Origin: Corallium rubrum
Lineage: Eukaryota > Cnidaria > Anthozoa > Scleralcyonacea > Coralliidae
Assembly: GCA_964035015.1 (NCBI GenBank)
Contig: CAXIUP010000106.1
Coordinates: forward strand, 468,419-532,418
DNA length: 64,000 nt
Reading direction: 5' to 3'
Positions 11,218 through 20,837 of this stretch are shown piece after piece (within the stretch, counting starts at the first letter, position 1; each line of letters begins with the position of its first letter). The position numbers and the translations under genes are program-made. The notes under the pieces are model-generated. The model did not search any database. It saw only the letters and a program-made list of their open reading frames with translations, and had not been told where the DNA came from.

Positions 11218-12633
11218 AAATACGCAGAGCATGGTATCGTCTTTTGACGAACTACTTGTTACAATGAATGAGTATCCCTTCGATGTCATCACTATGAGTG
11301 AGACTTGGCTAAAAGACAACCCCCATTTATTACAGTATGTTACCATTCCTGGCACTACGGTGTCTTTCGAAACCGCGATAGAATACGTGGTGGTGGTGTT
11401 GGTGCGTACGTTAAGGACGGCATAAATTTTAAAAGGCGTAACGACATTGAAAATATGGAACCTGAACCCGAACAATATTTGGTTGGAAATTTCAGGCCGT
11501 AATACCCACAGTAAAATGTTACTTGGTGTTCTTTATCGATCTGAGCGTATGCAAGATTTTAAATCTTGGCTGGACAAAGTTGAGAACCTATTTAGCCAGT
11601 TGAGTGTCTTATGGGATGGTCTTCTTGTGGTGACCGGAGACATGAATATCGTTATGTTCAAATCTGAATGCCCAGACACAAAGAAGTATAGTGAAATGCT
11701 CGAGACTCTCAATTTATATCAACACGTTACTCATCCGACGCGTAGCACACCAATGTCAAGTTCACTTATTGATCATATCATAAGCAATATACCAAATCGG
11801 ACCACATACTGCAATGTATTACCTTGTCCCACCATAAGTCATCATGATGGCCCGTATGCCTGTATTAACATCAGAGTTAGTCGTTTTCAACCTCGTTTCA
11901 AGATGCTACGAAACGAAAGGCAGTTTAACGAGACTGATTTTAAAGAAGACCTAAGCACGCTTCCATTTAGTACTGTTTACAGTATTGATGAACCACATGA
12001 AAAACTCGACATTTTCAACTCGCTGTTCAAGTCATGTCTCGACAAGCACGCCCCATTAAGAAGGACTAAGATAATCCGACCGCCTGCACCATGGTTAAAT
12101 AAAGATAACATCCGGGAACTGCAGAAAGAACGCAACCAATTACGGTATCTTGCTTACAAAACGAGCCTACCCTGCGTATGGGACAAATTTCGTGAAGTAC
12201 GCAAAATTAAACGAAAATAAAATCAGTGAAACGTGCTTTTTACCGACAAGCCCTATCTTCCAGTAAGCCAAAGGAAGTGTGGAACATTATTCATTGCATA
12301 CTTAATCCCAGCCCTCGACCTATCAAAGCGGTTCCAAATGCATTAAATGAACATTTTAGCTCTACATCGCAACGTATTTTGGGATCAGTCGCTATGCCTC
12401 CAGAGTCCCTATCACAACTTATTGACTCACTTTCGAGCCACCAGGACAAAAGCATGTTTGATCTGCGCCATGTCACCTTTAATGAAGTATTGAATCAGTT
12501 AACTACCATGAGAGCTGATTGTTCAACAGGTCCAGACCAAATCCCTGCAAAGTACCTCAAGCTTGGTGCCGAGATCATTGCCTCGCCTTTGACACACATC
12601 CTTAATAGTTTTATTGAGAATCGTTCCTTTCCT
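11218..12633 (+). mobile_element. 5' part of a Jockey/CR1-like LINE (endonuclease, start of RT)
   Basis: Plus-strand frames encode an APE-type endonuclease: SETWLKDN, RGGGVGAYVKD, VVTGDMNI and SSSLIDHIISNIP. The linker and start of the reverse transcriptase follow (QLTTMRADCSTGPDQIPAKYLK, HILNSFIENRSFP). Frame changes occur near 11447 and 12220. The 5' end is truncated at about 11218, where it abuts MULE sequence on the other strand. The RT frame breaks at 12633, exactly at the Polinton end, and resumes in frame at 28075 with EAWKVARVSPVPK. The clade call is from motif style only. Confidence 0.85.
12628..12633. repeat. Target site duplication, left copy (TTTCCT)
   Basis: TTTCCT directly precedes the left terminal repeat. 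The partner TTGCCT lies at 28069-28074. A 6-bp duplication is standard for Polinton integrases. Removing the element and one copy restores an uninterrupted LINE reading frame. Confidence 0.85.
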
Positions 12634-13012
12634 AGTAGTATAGGAGTTGAGGGTATGGGCACACTTTTTTTTATTTTGCCAAAAACAGCTTCAAAATGTT
12701 GGGATTCAACGGGGGAGGTCGTTTGAAAGGGTGAACTCTTTTTTTCCATTTTTCAAAGCAGACCGAAAAATGGGTTTTGGGAGGTGCGGCAGATTTTCGT
12801 CCCTTCAAAACACCTCATATTGTTGGATTTAATATAAAAAACACAACCGATCTCCTACAGGTGGTCGCCACGGAAATGTGGTTAGGGCAGGTGGTTCACT
12901 CAACCGTATGTAAATTACTCCATCAACTGTTTAACGTGTGCAGGTGGCAGGGGGAGACGGCCAATCAGCTTTTAACCCATAAATTGGAGTTTTGGTTTTA
13001 GTTTTGGTTTTA
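12634..13012 (+). repeat. Left terminal inverted repeat of the Polinton
   Basis: It starts AGTAGTATAGGAGTTGAGGG. It matches the reverse complement of the right end over about 375 bp, with several substitutions and small gaps, including an insertion near 12920 and a missing segment near 12756. Its inner end is a TTTTGG-type tandem tract. Confidence 0.92.
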
Positions 13013-13021
13013 ACGCACACT

Positions 13022-13584
13022 TCACTTAGTTTCCGGTTTATGTTCAACTACTTTTGTTTTATGTTGGTACATATGTTTTCCCACAGTTACACCGCCAGAT
13101 AACAGTCCGAGACATGGTATATACGGTGTGATCATAGCCACAACTTTACCAACATCACTCTTTAACAGTTTATCTTTTTGTAGCTCGGTGTCTAGCGCCT
13201 CCGAGCTTTCTACAGCGTCCAAACCACCGAGAACATTGGAGAATTTACTGATCAGCATATCAGTCAGGAATTCGTTAGCTCTTTCCATTCTTCTGGCCTC
13301 ATATTCAGCGTACAGCTTATCCACAACCTTTACCGACGCTTTTCTGATGTAGCTGACTGACTGAGTTACCTCACCATCCTCTGATAGTTTTATCAGGTCA
13401 CTCCTCTTCTTGTTGGTGTCATCAGTTGGTGGGGACACTGGGTTGGTTTCCTCAACCTTTTTTAAATCATTGACGAGCTCATCAACGAGGTTGGTGACCT
13501 CAGTAGGTATTTCCGTTACTAGTTCCCCAACGGATGCCTTGATTTTTTCCCAACTCTCACCGTTTTAGTTTTCTTCTCAGCCAT
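13022..13584 (-). pseudogene. Polinton hypothetical protein, frameshifted near its start
   Basis: An ATG at 13584 (MAEKKTKT) is in a different frame from the body of the gene. The shift lies near 13545-13560, in a GGGAAAAAATC context. The body, which ends at 13022, is rich in Lys, Asp and Glu, probably helical, with VDKLYAEYEARRMERANEF in the middle and a hydrophobic stretch (MITPYIPCLGLLSGGVTVG) near the C-terminus. It follows the packaging ATPase in the same direction, four bases after its stop. I do not recognise a family. It could be a membrane-associated virion or assembly protein, but the sequence does not prove that. Confidence 0.6.
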
Positions 13585-13588
13585 CTTA

Positions 13589-14197
13589 CTATAGATCAGA
13601 TTTTGGGATGACCACCTTATACGCGTACGGATGTCTTAACATAATCTCAAGTCTAGCGTATTTGTTCTCTTTTAACTTTTCAGTTACCTCCATAACCTCA
13701 TTACGGGCTAAACCACCTAGGTAGTCATCAGTGATGACCTTCACATCGGTTTTGTTGGGGTTGTAGAACGTTACCAACTTACTGATATTCTCCCTATAAG
13801 GTTTTGTGATAGCTGTTAGCTGTTGTGTGATTACGATAGTTGACAGATTGTAGTGTCGGGCGCTGAAGGCTAATTTAACCAACTCACTTGTTCAGTTCTT
13901 TACGGGTTGTCCACTGGCACAGTCGTCGAGGACTATCGATGTTCTAGACCCCCTGAATATTTCGACAATGTGTTTCGGTATAGTTTCAACGTCGTCCTGA
14001 CTACACTCCACAGCGATGAAGTCCGGGTTGGAGGTGTATTTCCAGGTGGTGTAGGTTTCGTTCCAACTGAATGTTGGACAGAGCAGAACGATGTAGTCGA
14101 AGAACCTGAAGTAATCGTCTTCTAACATCTTCAGAAGATACCAGGTTTTCCCAAAAACCGTCATACCAATGACCAACATATTGAACGGATGATCCAT
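13589..14197 (-). pseudogene. Packaging ATPase (FtsK/HerA, A32-like), one nonsense codon
   Basis: This is the predicted DNA-packaging motor of the Polinton capsid, about 200 residues long as is usual for the group. Walker A is GMTVFGKT near residue 12, Walker B is SIVLDD near residue 93, and the later ITQQ block fits sensor motifs of the HerA-FtsK class. A TGA at 13892-13894 interrupts the frame after QPVKN. The same frame continues downstream, so a single CGA-to-TGA type change would account for it. The ATG directly abuts the stop of the major capsid gene (TAA|ATG), showing tight packing of the morphogenesis genes. Confidence 0.88.
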
Positions 14198-15383
14198 TTA
14201 ATATTGAATTGATTTTAGATTTTTGTTTACCATGTTTACTAAACCATCACTTAGCACAAAGATTCGGCAGACTACGTCAGCCACAGTCACCTTTTTGGTG
14301 ATTTCAATTAAGACCCCAGACTGTGTATTAACAATTCTTTTCCCAGTCCCGACACTGTCGCGATCCTCAATGCTTCTCAAGTCAATCGCCAGAGCGAAAC
14401 CGTCCTTGTAGAACTTTCGGATTGTCATAAACTGATCCGTGTTTTCCTTTCCACCAAACAGTCTTTTAGCTTCATCATAGAACCGACTTTTCGGGATCCC
14501 CTGACTGAAGACAGCGTTGGGTACACCCTCGATTGTTAGCTTAACACTTTCAATGTTTGGGTAGACGTATTCCTCACTATCAGTCCGGATTTTATTTGTG
14601 AACATCATTACAATTCCTTTCATAGACTTTCGTTGTGTTCGTTGATCAGGGTTGATCCAGCCGTCCACTCAGTTGACTCATTAGTGTCACGTGTTCGTAG
14701 GACAACGATGTCGGTGTTATCAACTGTCTCATACTCCAGTTCAAGGTTTTCCAGTGTGTATCCGTCAACGGATTCACTTGACTGGGCCACCATAACATCA
14801 CTCGCCTTTGGTAAACTAATGACATATCGGAAGTTGTTGTACATTTCAAAAGGAGCATAGAGTCCATGGTCCCCGAGGATCTTATCCAGTTTCACTCTCA
14901 GCTTTGTTCCGTGGATTGTGAGCATCAAAGCGTCAGCTACCTTATCAGCGTCCCCAGAGGAAGCCCCACTGTCGTCCTTAGACATCAGCTTTCTCAGGTT
15001 CTCTGGACCAATTCCATACCCAACCATCTGATTCCTTGCACTCTTCGGTAGCCAGAGATCTCTGTACACACCGAAGACACTTTCACCTGTATTGTCGTAA
15101 ACAGTCTCGCCGGCTAGCTTGACGACCAACCTTTCAACCAGAAGCCTGGAGATTGTTTAGGAACCACGACTTGGTATTAGCGTTCTTGAAGTCGAACAGT
15201 AAGTGAAAACTACCCAGGACCAAACAACTATCAGGTTTTAGCTTTGGTATGTCGATGGTCCTCACCAGGGTTGACTTTGTTGGGATTCTTGGTGATCGTA
15301 TGTCTTGTTCTACTTCCCTTGATCTCCGACATCTTAGCCCGTCTGAATCCAGGTAACAGCTCTGTCTGACTTCTGTTGGTCAT
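14198..15383 (-). pseudogene. Polinton major capsid protein, several frameshifts
   Basis: The segment has the hallmarks of the Polinton major capsid protein, expected to fold as a double jelly roll. These are LVVKLAGETVYDN with the FGVYRDLWL block (near 15080), RYVISLPKA (near 14820), and the C-terminal FYKDGFALAIDLRSIEDRD and IVNTQSGVLIEI with VLSDGLVN. The ATG at 15383 has the context AGTATATGACC. The frame changes near 15290, near 15155 and again near 14640, so no full-length protein can be made. Length from start to stop is just under 400 codons, slightly short for the family. It lies between a small membrane protein and the packaging ATPase. Confidence 0.85.
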
Positions 15384-15400
15384 ATACTACATAACAGATT

Positions 15401-15745
15401 TTATTTTCTGTTTTTCCAGTAGTCATACAATAACCACGTCATAGCTATGGCTAAAACCCACAGATTGTTGGCTAACCACGCTATCCCTTTTGCTCCCCAA
15501 GTCAGAACCTGTGCTACCACACTGAACAGTGGCGCCAACAGAGGTCCTAAACTCTTACCCAGGTTAGCAAGTGCCTTAGCAAAACCACCAACGGCTTTTG
15601 CTCCCCCCGAGACAGCATTTCTAGCGGCTACAACTATGGTGGCTACAATCTCAGCTATGGTGATGGTTATAGCAGATAACCCAACCATATTCTTCCTAGC
15701 CCATTTCTTAAAATGTTCCAACCTATTCAGGTCACTGTTTTCCAC
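15401..15745 (-). CDS. Small Ala/Gly-rich membrane protein of the Polinton
   Basis: About 114 residues are readable. A basic, charged start (RLEHFKKWARKN) is followed by hydrophobic segments around IAEIVATIVVAARNAVSG, a central Gly/Ala-rich helix, and a C-terminal transmembrane-like stretch (LWVLAIAMTWLLYDYW) before KNRK. No ATG is visible at the 5' end; the first possible start is GTG, so the true ATG may have been lost. It sits 17 bases upstream of the capsid gene in the same direction. A membrane or minor virion role is plausible but unproven. Confidence 0.6.
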   Translation of the reverse strand: MENSDLNRLEHFKKWARKNMVGLSAITITIAEIVATIVVAARNAVSGGAKAVGGFAKALANLGKSLGPLLAPLFSVVAQVLTWGAKGIAWLANNLWVLAIAMTWLLYDYWKNRK

Positions 15746-15754
15746 TTCGTCGCT

Positions 15755-16240
15755 TTAGATAGACACGGGCTCCTCATATTTAGGTCTCTCACCAATCCTA
15801 ATTCTTATGCTGTCTGCTTTTAATTCCGCTGCTTCTTTGACGCTCTTGTAGAACTGTTCCTTAACAGGGTCAGCTTCTCTCAATGCCTTTAATCTGTAGC
15901 GATTGATCTGTCCTTCAAGAGATTCGAGAGCCTCAATCTGCACCTCATCCGTACCTTTTGGGTGGAGTGTTCCAGCGAATTCTCTTACTTCCTGTTTGGA
16001 TATAACTATTTCTTTCACCTCCTCTCATAGATTCCCTACTCTTTCCTCAACCCGATCGTTGATCGCTGAGTTGGTTCGTGACCTTATGTCATCCACGACT
16101 TCCTGAGAGGTTGCAGGGTCGTTGTGAACCTCCTCGACAGCTCCTGCAAATGTTTTGGAATGTTTAGCGTTAACTCTCCGTATATGTTTCCAGAAATTCA
16201 GGAGGGCTTTCTCACTTTTTTTTATTTCTGTTAACTCCAT
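15755..16240 (-). pseudogene. Helical Polinton protein with an internal stop
   Basis: The frame starts at the ATG at 16240 (MELTEIKKSEKALLNFWKH) and stops at a TGA at 16025-16027. It is then open in the same frame to 15755. Read across, it is about 160 residues, mostly charged and helical, with no membrane segment. As in the packaging ATPase, one CGA-to-TGA type change would explain the stop. Its first codons overlap the end of the acidic-protein gene. I do not recognise the family. Confidence 0.6.
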
Positions 16241-16649
16241 TTTTGCTCATTTTGACTCCACCACCTTTTTTACGTACGTAAATTTTTCTCTCATCATACG
16301 ACACTCCACTAACGATGTCTTTCTTATCAAAATTAAACCTAGTCCGTTTTATCAGGTCCTTAGATTCTTTACCATCCTTCACTCTTACATCCATCTTAAA
16401 CGCTTGGGAAAAGCCTCGCTTAACACCAGCTGTATCAGACCTCTTTATCGCCCCAACATCACGTCCAATATCGGGGATATCTCCATCTGCTACGCGGGTC
16501 ATACCATCCCTACCAGACGTCCGATAGCCTACCATTACTGTTCCCTGATCTTCATCGGTGAGGTCCGTTTCGTTAGTATCTTCTTCTTCCTCTTCTTCCT
16601 CCTCTCTACCAAAATTATCCATCTCAATGCCTTCTCCCCCTTCAGCCAT
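16212..16649 (-). CDS. Polinton protein with acidic N-terminus and basic C-terminus
   Basis: The frame of 145 codons is intact. The N-terminus has a Glu run (REEEEEEEED). The middle has KRSDTAGVKRGFSQ and the end is strongly basic (KKGGGVKMSKNG, NRNKKK). This charge split suggests a nucleic-acid-binding or condensing protein such as a virion core protein, which is an inference from composition. The ATG lies in a GTATATAATGGC context, matching the start motif seen at other genes of the element. It overlaps the next minus-strand gene by 29 bases. Confidence 0.65.
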   Translation of the reverse strand: MAEGGEGIEMDNFGREEEEEEEEDTNETDLTDEDQGTVMVGYRTSGRDGMTRVADGDIPDIGRDVGAIKRSDTAGVKRGFSQAFKMDVRVKDGKESKDLIKRTRFNFDKKDIVSGVSYDERKIYVRKKGGGVKMSKNGVNRNKKK

Positions 16650-16655
16650 TATATA

Positions 16656-17356
16656 CTAACCTATGTACAGTTCAAGCAGAACAGCTCCAATCCCAACTGG
16701 TCGACCTACTGTCTGATCGTTGTTTCCACGAACCTTAAAAGTCATCTTACTATAAACACCCTTACGGATCTCAGCTTTCGACTCAATGTCTGTATAGTGC
16801 TGTACGCTCCCTTTCAAACTCTGTTCAGAGGTTATCGGAAGAGTACCAATCAGATTACTCCTCCTCCCATTGCACAGACTTTTTTCACTCTCAACAACGT
16901 CACACGAGATCCTGACATACCTCAGCCCTCTATTGATGTCTACCTGGTTCGGACTGTTCGTCCACCAACCACCACCATCTATCACATCATTCTCACCAAA
17001 CCCTAAAAGAAGACCCATCTTCCCAAGTTTCAGCTTTTCCGACGTTTTCACTTTAGAAGTTCAGTTGTAAACATTCTTTCCGAATTCAACCGTCCCACCA
17101 GACCCCCGGCTAGAGTCTTAACAAACGTTTCCAATGCGTCAAAGTCCAGATAACCTTCAGGAGCAGATGCCTTCATACCGTCGAACGACACCGAATTGTT
17201 CAGACCTGACACCACATTGTTATAGTTCCAGTATACCGTCACTTTCTTCAGCATTATTTGTGGTTTCGGATTTATCACCATGATAGGTTGTTCGAAATAG
17301 ACAGTCTTCTTACCGTTTTCAATGAGTAATGTTAGCCTCATCCTCAGAGTATACAT
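16656..17356 (-). pseudogene. Possible penton-like minor capsid protein, frameshifted
   Basis: Two minus-strand frames meet at 17048-17051, where the stop of the first overlaps the continuing frame by a few bases; a one-base shift is the simplest reading. The upstream part begins MYTLRMRLTLLIENGKKTV and contains VTVYWNYNNV. The downstream part has KLGKMGLLLGFGEND, LRYVRISCDVVES and a C-terminal IGAVLLELYIG. Combined length is about 235 codons. Beta-rich composition, size and position between integrase and acidic protein fit the single-jelly-roll minor capsid (penton-like) protein described for Polintons. The fit is by general character, not a match I can prove. Confidence 0.5.
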
Positions 17357-18456
17357 TAACCCAGATTTTGTACGTCACTCTCGGGTATCCATGAGTTGTG
17401 TCTATTATCATAACCCAACCACTTGACCAACACCATCTTCCTTCCAGTGACTCTCTTCCTCCTCAATACCTTCTCCACTCTGTAGATGTCATCCTTCTTA
17501 TCCACCGGCGACAGCTCCGAATCATAGAACTTTCCAATAATCGGTTCACCCTGAACGTCCTCAATCTCGTAAACGTTTGGATTACCACGAATGACCTTCG
17601 TTATCTTGAAGATTTCCTCAGTGAAGTTAGCCTCGTAGCCTTTCGTAAATATACTCTTGTACTTTGACACCTTTACAGTGTCTCCGATTCTGAATCTTCT
17701 GGGTAAGGGGTGATCACCAAAATGATGACCGAACAATGTGCTCCAAACCTGATTCTCGTTTGACTTATCAACGTCCTTAGGTTTCAGCAGAACAGCACTG
17801 TGTTTTGTGTTATTATAACCCTCAACGAGATCACCCAGGACATCAATCCAGTTATACACCCCCTTGGTGTAGAAATATTTCCACATAGCAGTCTTAAGTG
17901 TTCTGTTAAAACGTTTGACGACCGCTGCTTTCTTGCCTGAGTACGTACTGAAGTACTCAATACCACGTTCCTTCAGTAGGCCTTTCACACCGACGTTGTA
18001 AAACTCCTTTCCGTCGTCGAACTGGGCCAGGTCAGGATAACTACCAAATCGGTTTTTGAACTGTTCCAACAGCTTATCCACAGCCCCGGTCATGTTACTC
18101 GTGTCCTTCCTGTAAACGGGGACGGCGAAAGCATACCTACTCAGAATCTCAACAACCGTTAGGATCCAGTAGTACCCTCTATTCTGATTCTTATACTTCC
18201 CCATATCAACCAGGCCCATCTGTATCTGTTCACCGAGGTGGTTGACGAACATCTGTCTGAACTTATGCTTCCTCACAACCGGTTTGTACCTCGTGTATGT
18301 GTCCTGTGTTTTTAGCCAGTCCCTTACCGCCTTCCTACTTACATCAAGACCTTCCGCCAATGCTTTCTGGTACAATCGTTCAGCTGACTGATATCCTGTT
18401 TTCGGGTCATACCATATATCTCTCAGTTCCTGTTCTAGTCCGACCCCCACATCCAT
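17356..18456 (-). CDS. Polinton integrase with chromodomain, catalytic residues lost
   Basis: This retroviral-type integrase has an intact frame of 366 codons. An N-terminal helical region is followed by the RNase H-like core, and a C-terminal chromodomain starts near residue 325 (YRVEKVLRRKR, LVKWLGYDNRHNSWIPESDV). In the core, the first catalytic position, normally Asp in a QxDLVDM context, is Gly (QMGLVDM, codon GGC). The second Asp is present (FDDGKEF). The catalytic Glu expected in VVERFNRTLK is Lys (VVKRFNRT, codon AAA). Both losses are single transitions. The protein would fold as an integrase but should not join DNA. Its ATG is 19 bases from the divergent plus-strand gene. Confidence 0.92.
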   Translation of the reverse strand: MDVGVGLEQELRDIWYDPKTGYQSAERLYQKALAEGLDVSRKAVRDWLKTQDTYTRYKPVVRKHKFRQMFVNHLGEQIQMGLVDMGKYKNQNRGYYWILTVVEILSRYAFAVPVYRKDTSNMTGAVDKLLEQFKNRFGSYPDLAQFDDGKEFYNVGVKGLLKERGIEYFSTYSGKKAAVVKRFNRTLKTAMWKYFYTKGVYNWIDVLGDLVEGYNNTKHSAVLLKPKDVDKSNENQVWSTLFGHHFGDHPLPRRFRIGDTVKVSKYKSIFTKGYEANFTEEIFKITKVIRGNPNVYEIEDVQGEPIIGKFYDSELSPVDKKDDIYRVEKVLRRKRVTGRKMVLVKWLGYDNRHNSWIPESDVQNLG

Positions 18457-18475
18457 ACAACCTAACCTTTGTTAT
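18457..18475. promoter_or_regulatory. Divergent start region between integrase and right-arm genes
   Basis: Only 19 bases separate the integrase ATG (minus) from the first plus-strand ATG. All genes to the left read leftward and nearly all to the right read rightward. Any promoter elements must sit here or overlap the coding starts. The plus start has the context TTATATGAG. Confidence 0.4.
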
Positions 18476-19526
18476 ATGAGTAAAACTCTGAGAGAGTTTT
18501 TCACCAAATATCCATACGCTGATAGAACCAAGTTCATAACTGATTCAGTGTTTGGCCAACCAGAACCTGGTGTGTTCTTCGGACCTATCGACGGTACATA
18601 CATTTACACCGGCGACGCGGAGTTTAAGAACAATAAAAACTACATCAGGTATTTAACAATAAATAAACCACCACCAAGATTTCCAAAAATATGGTTATTA
18701 GGTGGTCACGTTCAGACAATTCCAAAAGGAAAACAACACAGATCAATGTATAAAACACATGGGTCATATTATTACTAGGATAATTTCCCAACGGAATATG
18801 TTTTGAACTGTCCAGTCAACCAATTTCGGGTTTATGTTAATGAGAAAGAATATTTTCAAAGTGACCTCCCATCGTTAGATATAAAAACTTCCCCGTATTC
18901 CAAATGGGATCTAAAAGAGAAATATTACCAAGCGCTTGTGGGGGCGTACGTCGCTACATATGCTTCTGGGGTGTCGTGGGGTGTCGTTACTTCATCTAAC
19001 ATCCAGTGATGACGTTCCACCGGAAGTTACGTCGCTTTTGAGATTTCATCTGTATTTCACAATAAGAAGAATTATGAGAGAATTCGATGTAAAATCAGAC
19101 TCAGAAATTAGTGACATTATGAGAAGCTATGGTGCAACATTCTTGATGGAGGAAGATAAGGGGCCGAGAGGGACGTGGCAGGAGGTAGAACACACAGAAG
19201 ACCCCGAGCACTCAGTAACAAAATGGAGAGGAACCAGGAGGTTAAGGGACGTTAGTGGAGATTTTAAGACATTCATACCAAAGAGGAGTGATGGTTTAAC
19301 CTTAAATGGTCTCCTACTCCTAAATCAGAGCTTAGAGGCGTTTGTTTATTCCATTCTTGGTGCTCAGGGAAAGACACCAACACCAACCGGTCGAAGTCTG
19401 GAGACAACCACACCAACCCCAAAGAAGGCACAACGCCCCACCGGTCAGGACCCAGACAATGAGTTGGGAATCCTATTGGTTCTAACAGCTGTGTCTGGGT
19501 ATCTGTTTAGTAAATACGTCCTATAG
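18476..19526 (+). pseudogene. Polinton protein with C-terminal membrane anchor, frameshifted
   Basis: Three frames give one apparent gene. It begins MSKTLREFFTKYPYADRTKF, continues through PGVFFGPIDGTY and GGHVQTIPKGK to a stop near 18778, resumes about 18803 (NCPVNQFRVYVNE), and shifts again near 19000 to a part ending in a Thr/Pro-rich linker and the hydrophobic tail LGILLVLTAVSGYLF. The start context TTATATGAG matches other genes of the element. I do not recognise a domain. The layout (globular part, Thr/Pro linker, C-terminal anchor) would fit a membrane-attached virion protein. Confidence 0.6.
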
Positions 19527-19529
19527 TAT

Positions 19530-20327
19530 ATGAGTCTGTCTTATGGTTACAACAGACCAATCACTAATAAACAACTCAACGATAAACTAAAAGCTTACAC
19601 GAAAACCCATAACCACAGAGTCATCTTCGACTTGAACGTAACCAGAGCCAGTAAGAACGCGATCTCCAAATTCTCTCCTTTTGTTGACTACATAGAGGAT
19701 AGGGATGGTGAGACCCACTCAGCCATGTTTTGGAGACCTTCTAGTATCAACCCACAGCTGAGCACCACCGGTGACCACCACTTCCTTTACCCTGAGGTGA
19801 CGGTAAGAACAGCCTTCCACGTTAGCATACCCAGATTTATGTTCACCGATGTCTCAGTTTTCGTTGTGGTAAAGAGAAACAGCGTAAGACCGGCGTCAAA
19901 TACCTGGGAGGTAATCGTTCCCAATAGTGACAACAGTTTCAGCAGTAACAACAGTCTCGGCAAAAGCATTGGATTTAAAGCTGGGGTGAATGACAAACTG
20001 TTTGTGGATGGATCGTCACCAGATGATCTCCGCGAGTGTACGATTCCAGCGAAGTTCATCGGAAAGAAGATCCTGGTATCTGCTCACTGGCTATCTGGGC
20101 TTAGAGTGTCACACGTTAGGATAAATGGTGAGATACTGAGAGACTCATTTTTCATCAGTAATATTGAACAAATAGGAAAACCTTATCTGAATGTGTTTGG
20201 GCTGAACCTTTTTAAGGAGTATTACTCAGACATCAGCTTTTACGGTATGAAGATTGTAGAGGGCCGTCTTGGGGGACCCGATATCGAAAAGATCTGTAAC
20301 AGGGCCATGGTTGAATATGACCTGTAA
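19530..20327 (+). CDS. Intact 265-residue beta-rich Polinton protein
   Basis: This is one of the few undamaged right-arm genes. It starts MSLSYGYNRPITNKQ in an AGTATATGAG context three bases after the preceding stop. The composition suggests a beta-sandwich: VTVRTAFHVSIPRFMF, VSVFVVVKRN, a Ser/Asn-rich loop, KFIGKKILVSAHWLSGLRV, and a C-terminal ISFYGMKIVEGRLG with helix. The order of strands, with a late amphipathic helix, is reminiscent of LamG/concanavalin-like or fibre-head folds, but no diagnostic motif is seen. A structural or receptor-facing virion role is only a guess. Confidence 0.6.
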   Translation: MSLSYGYNRPITNKQLNDKLKAYTKTHNHRVIFDLNVTRASKNAISKFSPFVDYIEDRDGETHSAMFWRPSSINPQLSTTGDHHFLYPEVTVRTAFHVSIPRFMFTDVSVFVVVKRNSVRPASNTWEVIVPNSDNSFSSNNSLGKSIGFKAGVNDKLFVDGSSPDDLRECTIPAKFIGKKILVSAHWLSGLRVSHVRINGEILRDSFFISNIEQIGKPYLNVFGLNLFKEYYSDISFYGMKIVEGRLGGPDIEKICNRAMVEYDL

Positions 20328-20333
20328 TTACAA

Positions 20334-20837
20334 TGAAAAAAAAGCGTTATCAGCTTCAACCACATTGGTAAAAACCTCCAATCGGCTGAAGTAGACAAAC
20401 TGCAGAGGCTCTACTCGTATTACCACAAGCTAGCGACCTGTTACATGTGGAAACACACCAGGTTGAAGAGACTGAAGATGATCCTCGAGACGGTCAGTAT
20501 TGGGTTGACTGTGATTGGGGGAATAGCCAGTGGTGTTACAGCTAACCCATTAATTCTCGGAACCATAGCCGGTCCTGGTGTTCTGATTCAGGGGTATATG
20601 ACCAAGTCGGGGATGCCTGGCAGACTGGAAAAATGTGAATTCGCTCATATCAACTATCACAAGGTTCTGACACAAATCAGAAGCTTCCTACGTGGAGCTC
20701 AGTACGACGAGAGTATCTTCCTATCCGACGTCCATGTACTAGACGACATTGTGACTGGGGTCTGTCCACATTTCGACACAATGATCACACGGTATCACAG
20801 GACCTATGACTCACCTGAGCCTGTCGGGCCTGGCTAA
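20334..20837 (+). pseudogene. Small hydrophobic Polinton protein, shift in poly-A run
   Basis: An ATG at 20334 followed by eight A's is out of frame with the long downstream frame, which is open from about 20340 to 20837. Slippage in the A run is the simplest cause. The readable part has a helical start (SAEVDKLQRLYSYYHKL), a membrane-like segment (VSIGLTVIGGIASGVTANPL, then ILGTIAGPGVLIQGY) and a helical C-terminal half. Its end overlaps the end of the oppositely oriented kinase gene by about 50 bases. No family is recognised. Confidence 0.55.

Noticed and set aside
10972-11475. A 167-codon minus-strand open frame as one gene
   Set aside because: It crosses the joint near 11217: its first half is antisense to the LINE endonuclease and only the second half is MULE.
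13589-16240. Alternative genetic code with TGA as sense
   Set aside because: Other genes in the window end at TGA, and frameshifts nearby show ordinary decay; two TGA codons do not justify recoding.
16155-17006. A 283-codon plus-strand open frame
   Set aside because: It is the antisense of the acidic-protein and penton-like genes; its content is low-complexity Ser/Thr/Ile with no motif, while the minus strand has clear gene structure.
17356-18456. Retroviral or Gypsy integrase
   Set aside because: It is not attached to RT or gag, sits inside Polinton terminal repeats, and has the Polinton-type core followed by a chromodomain.
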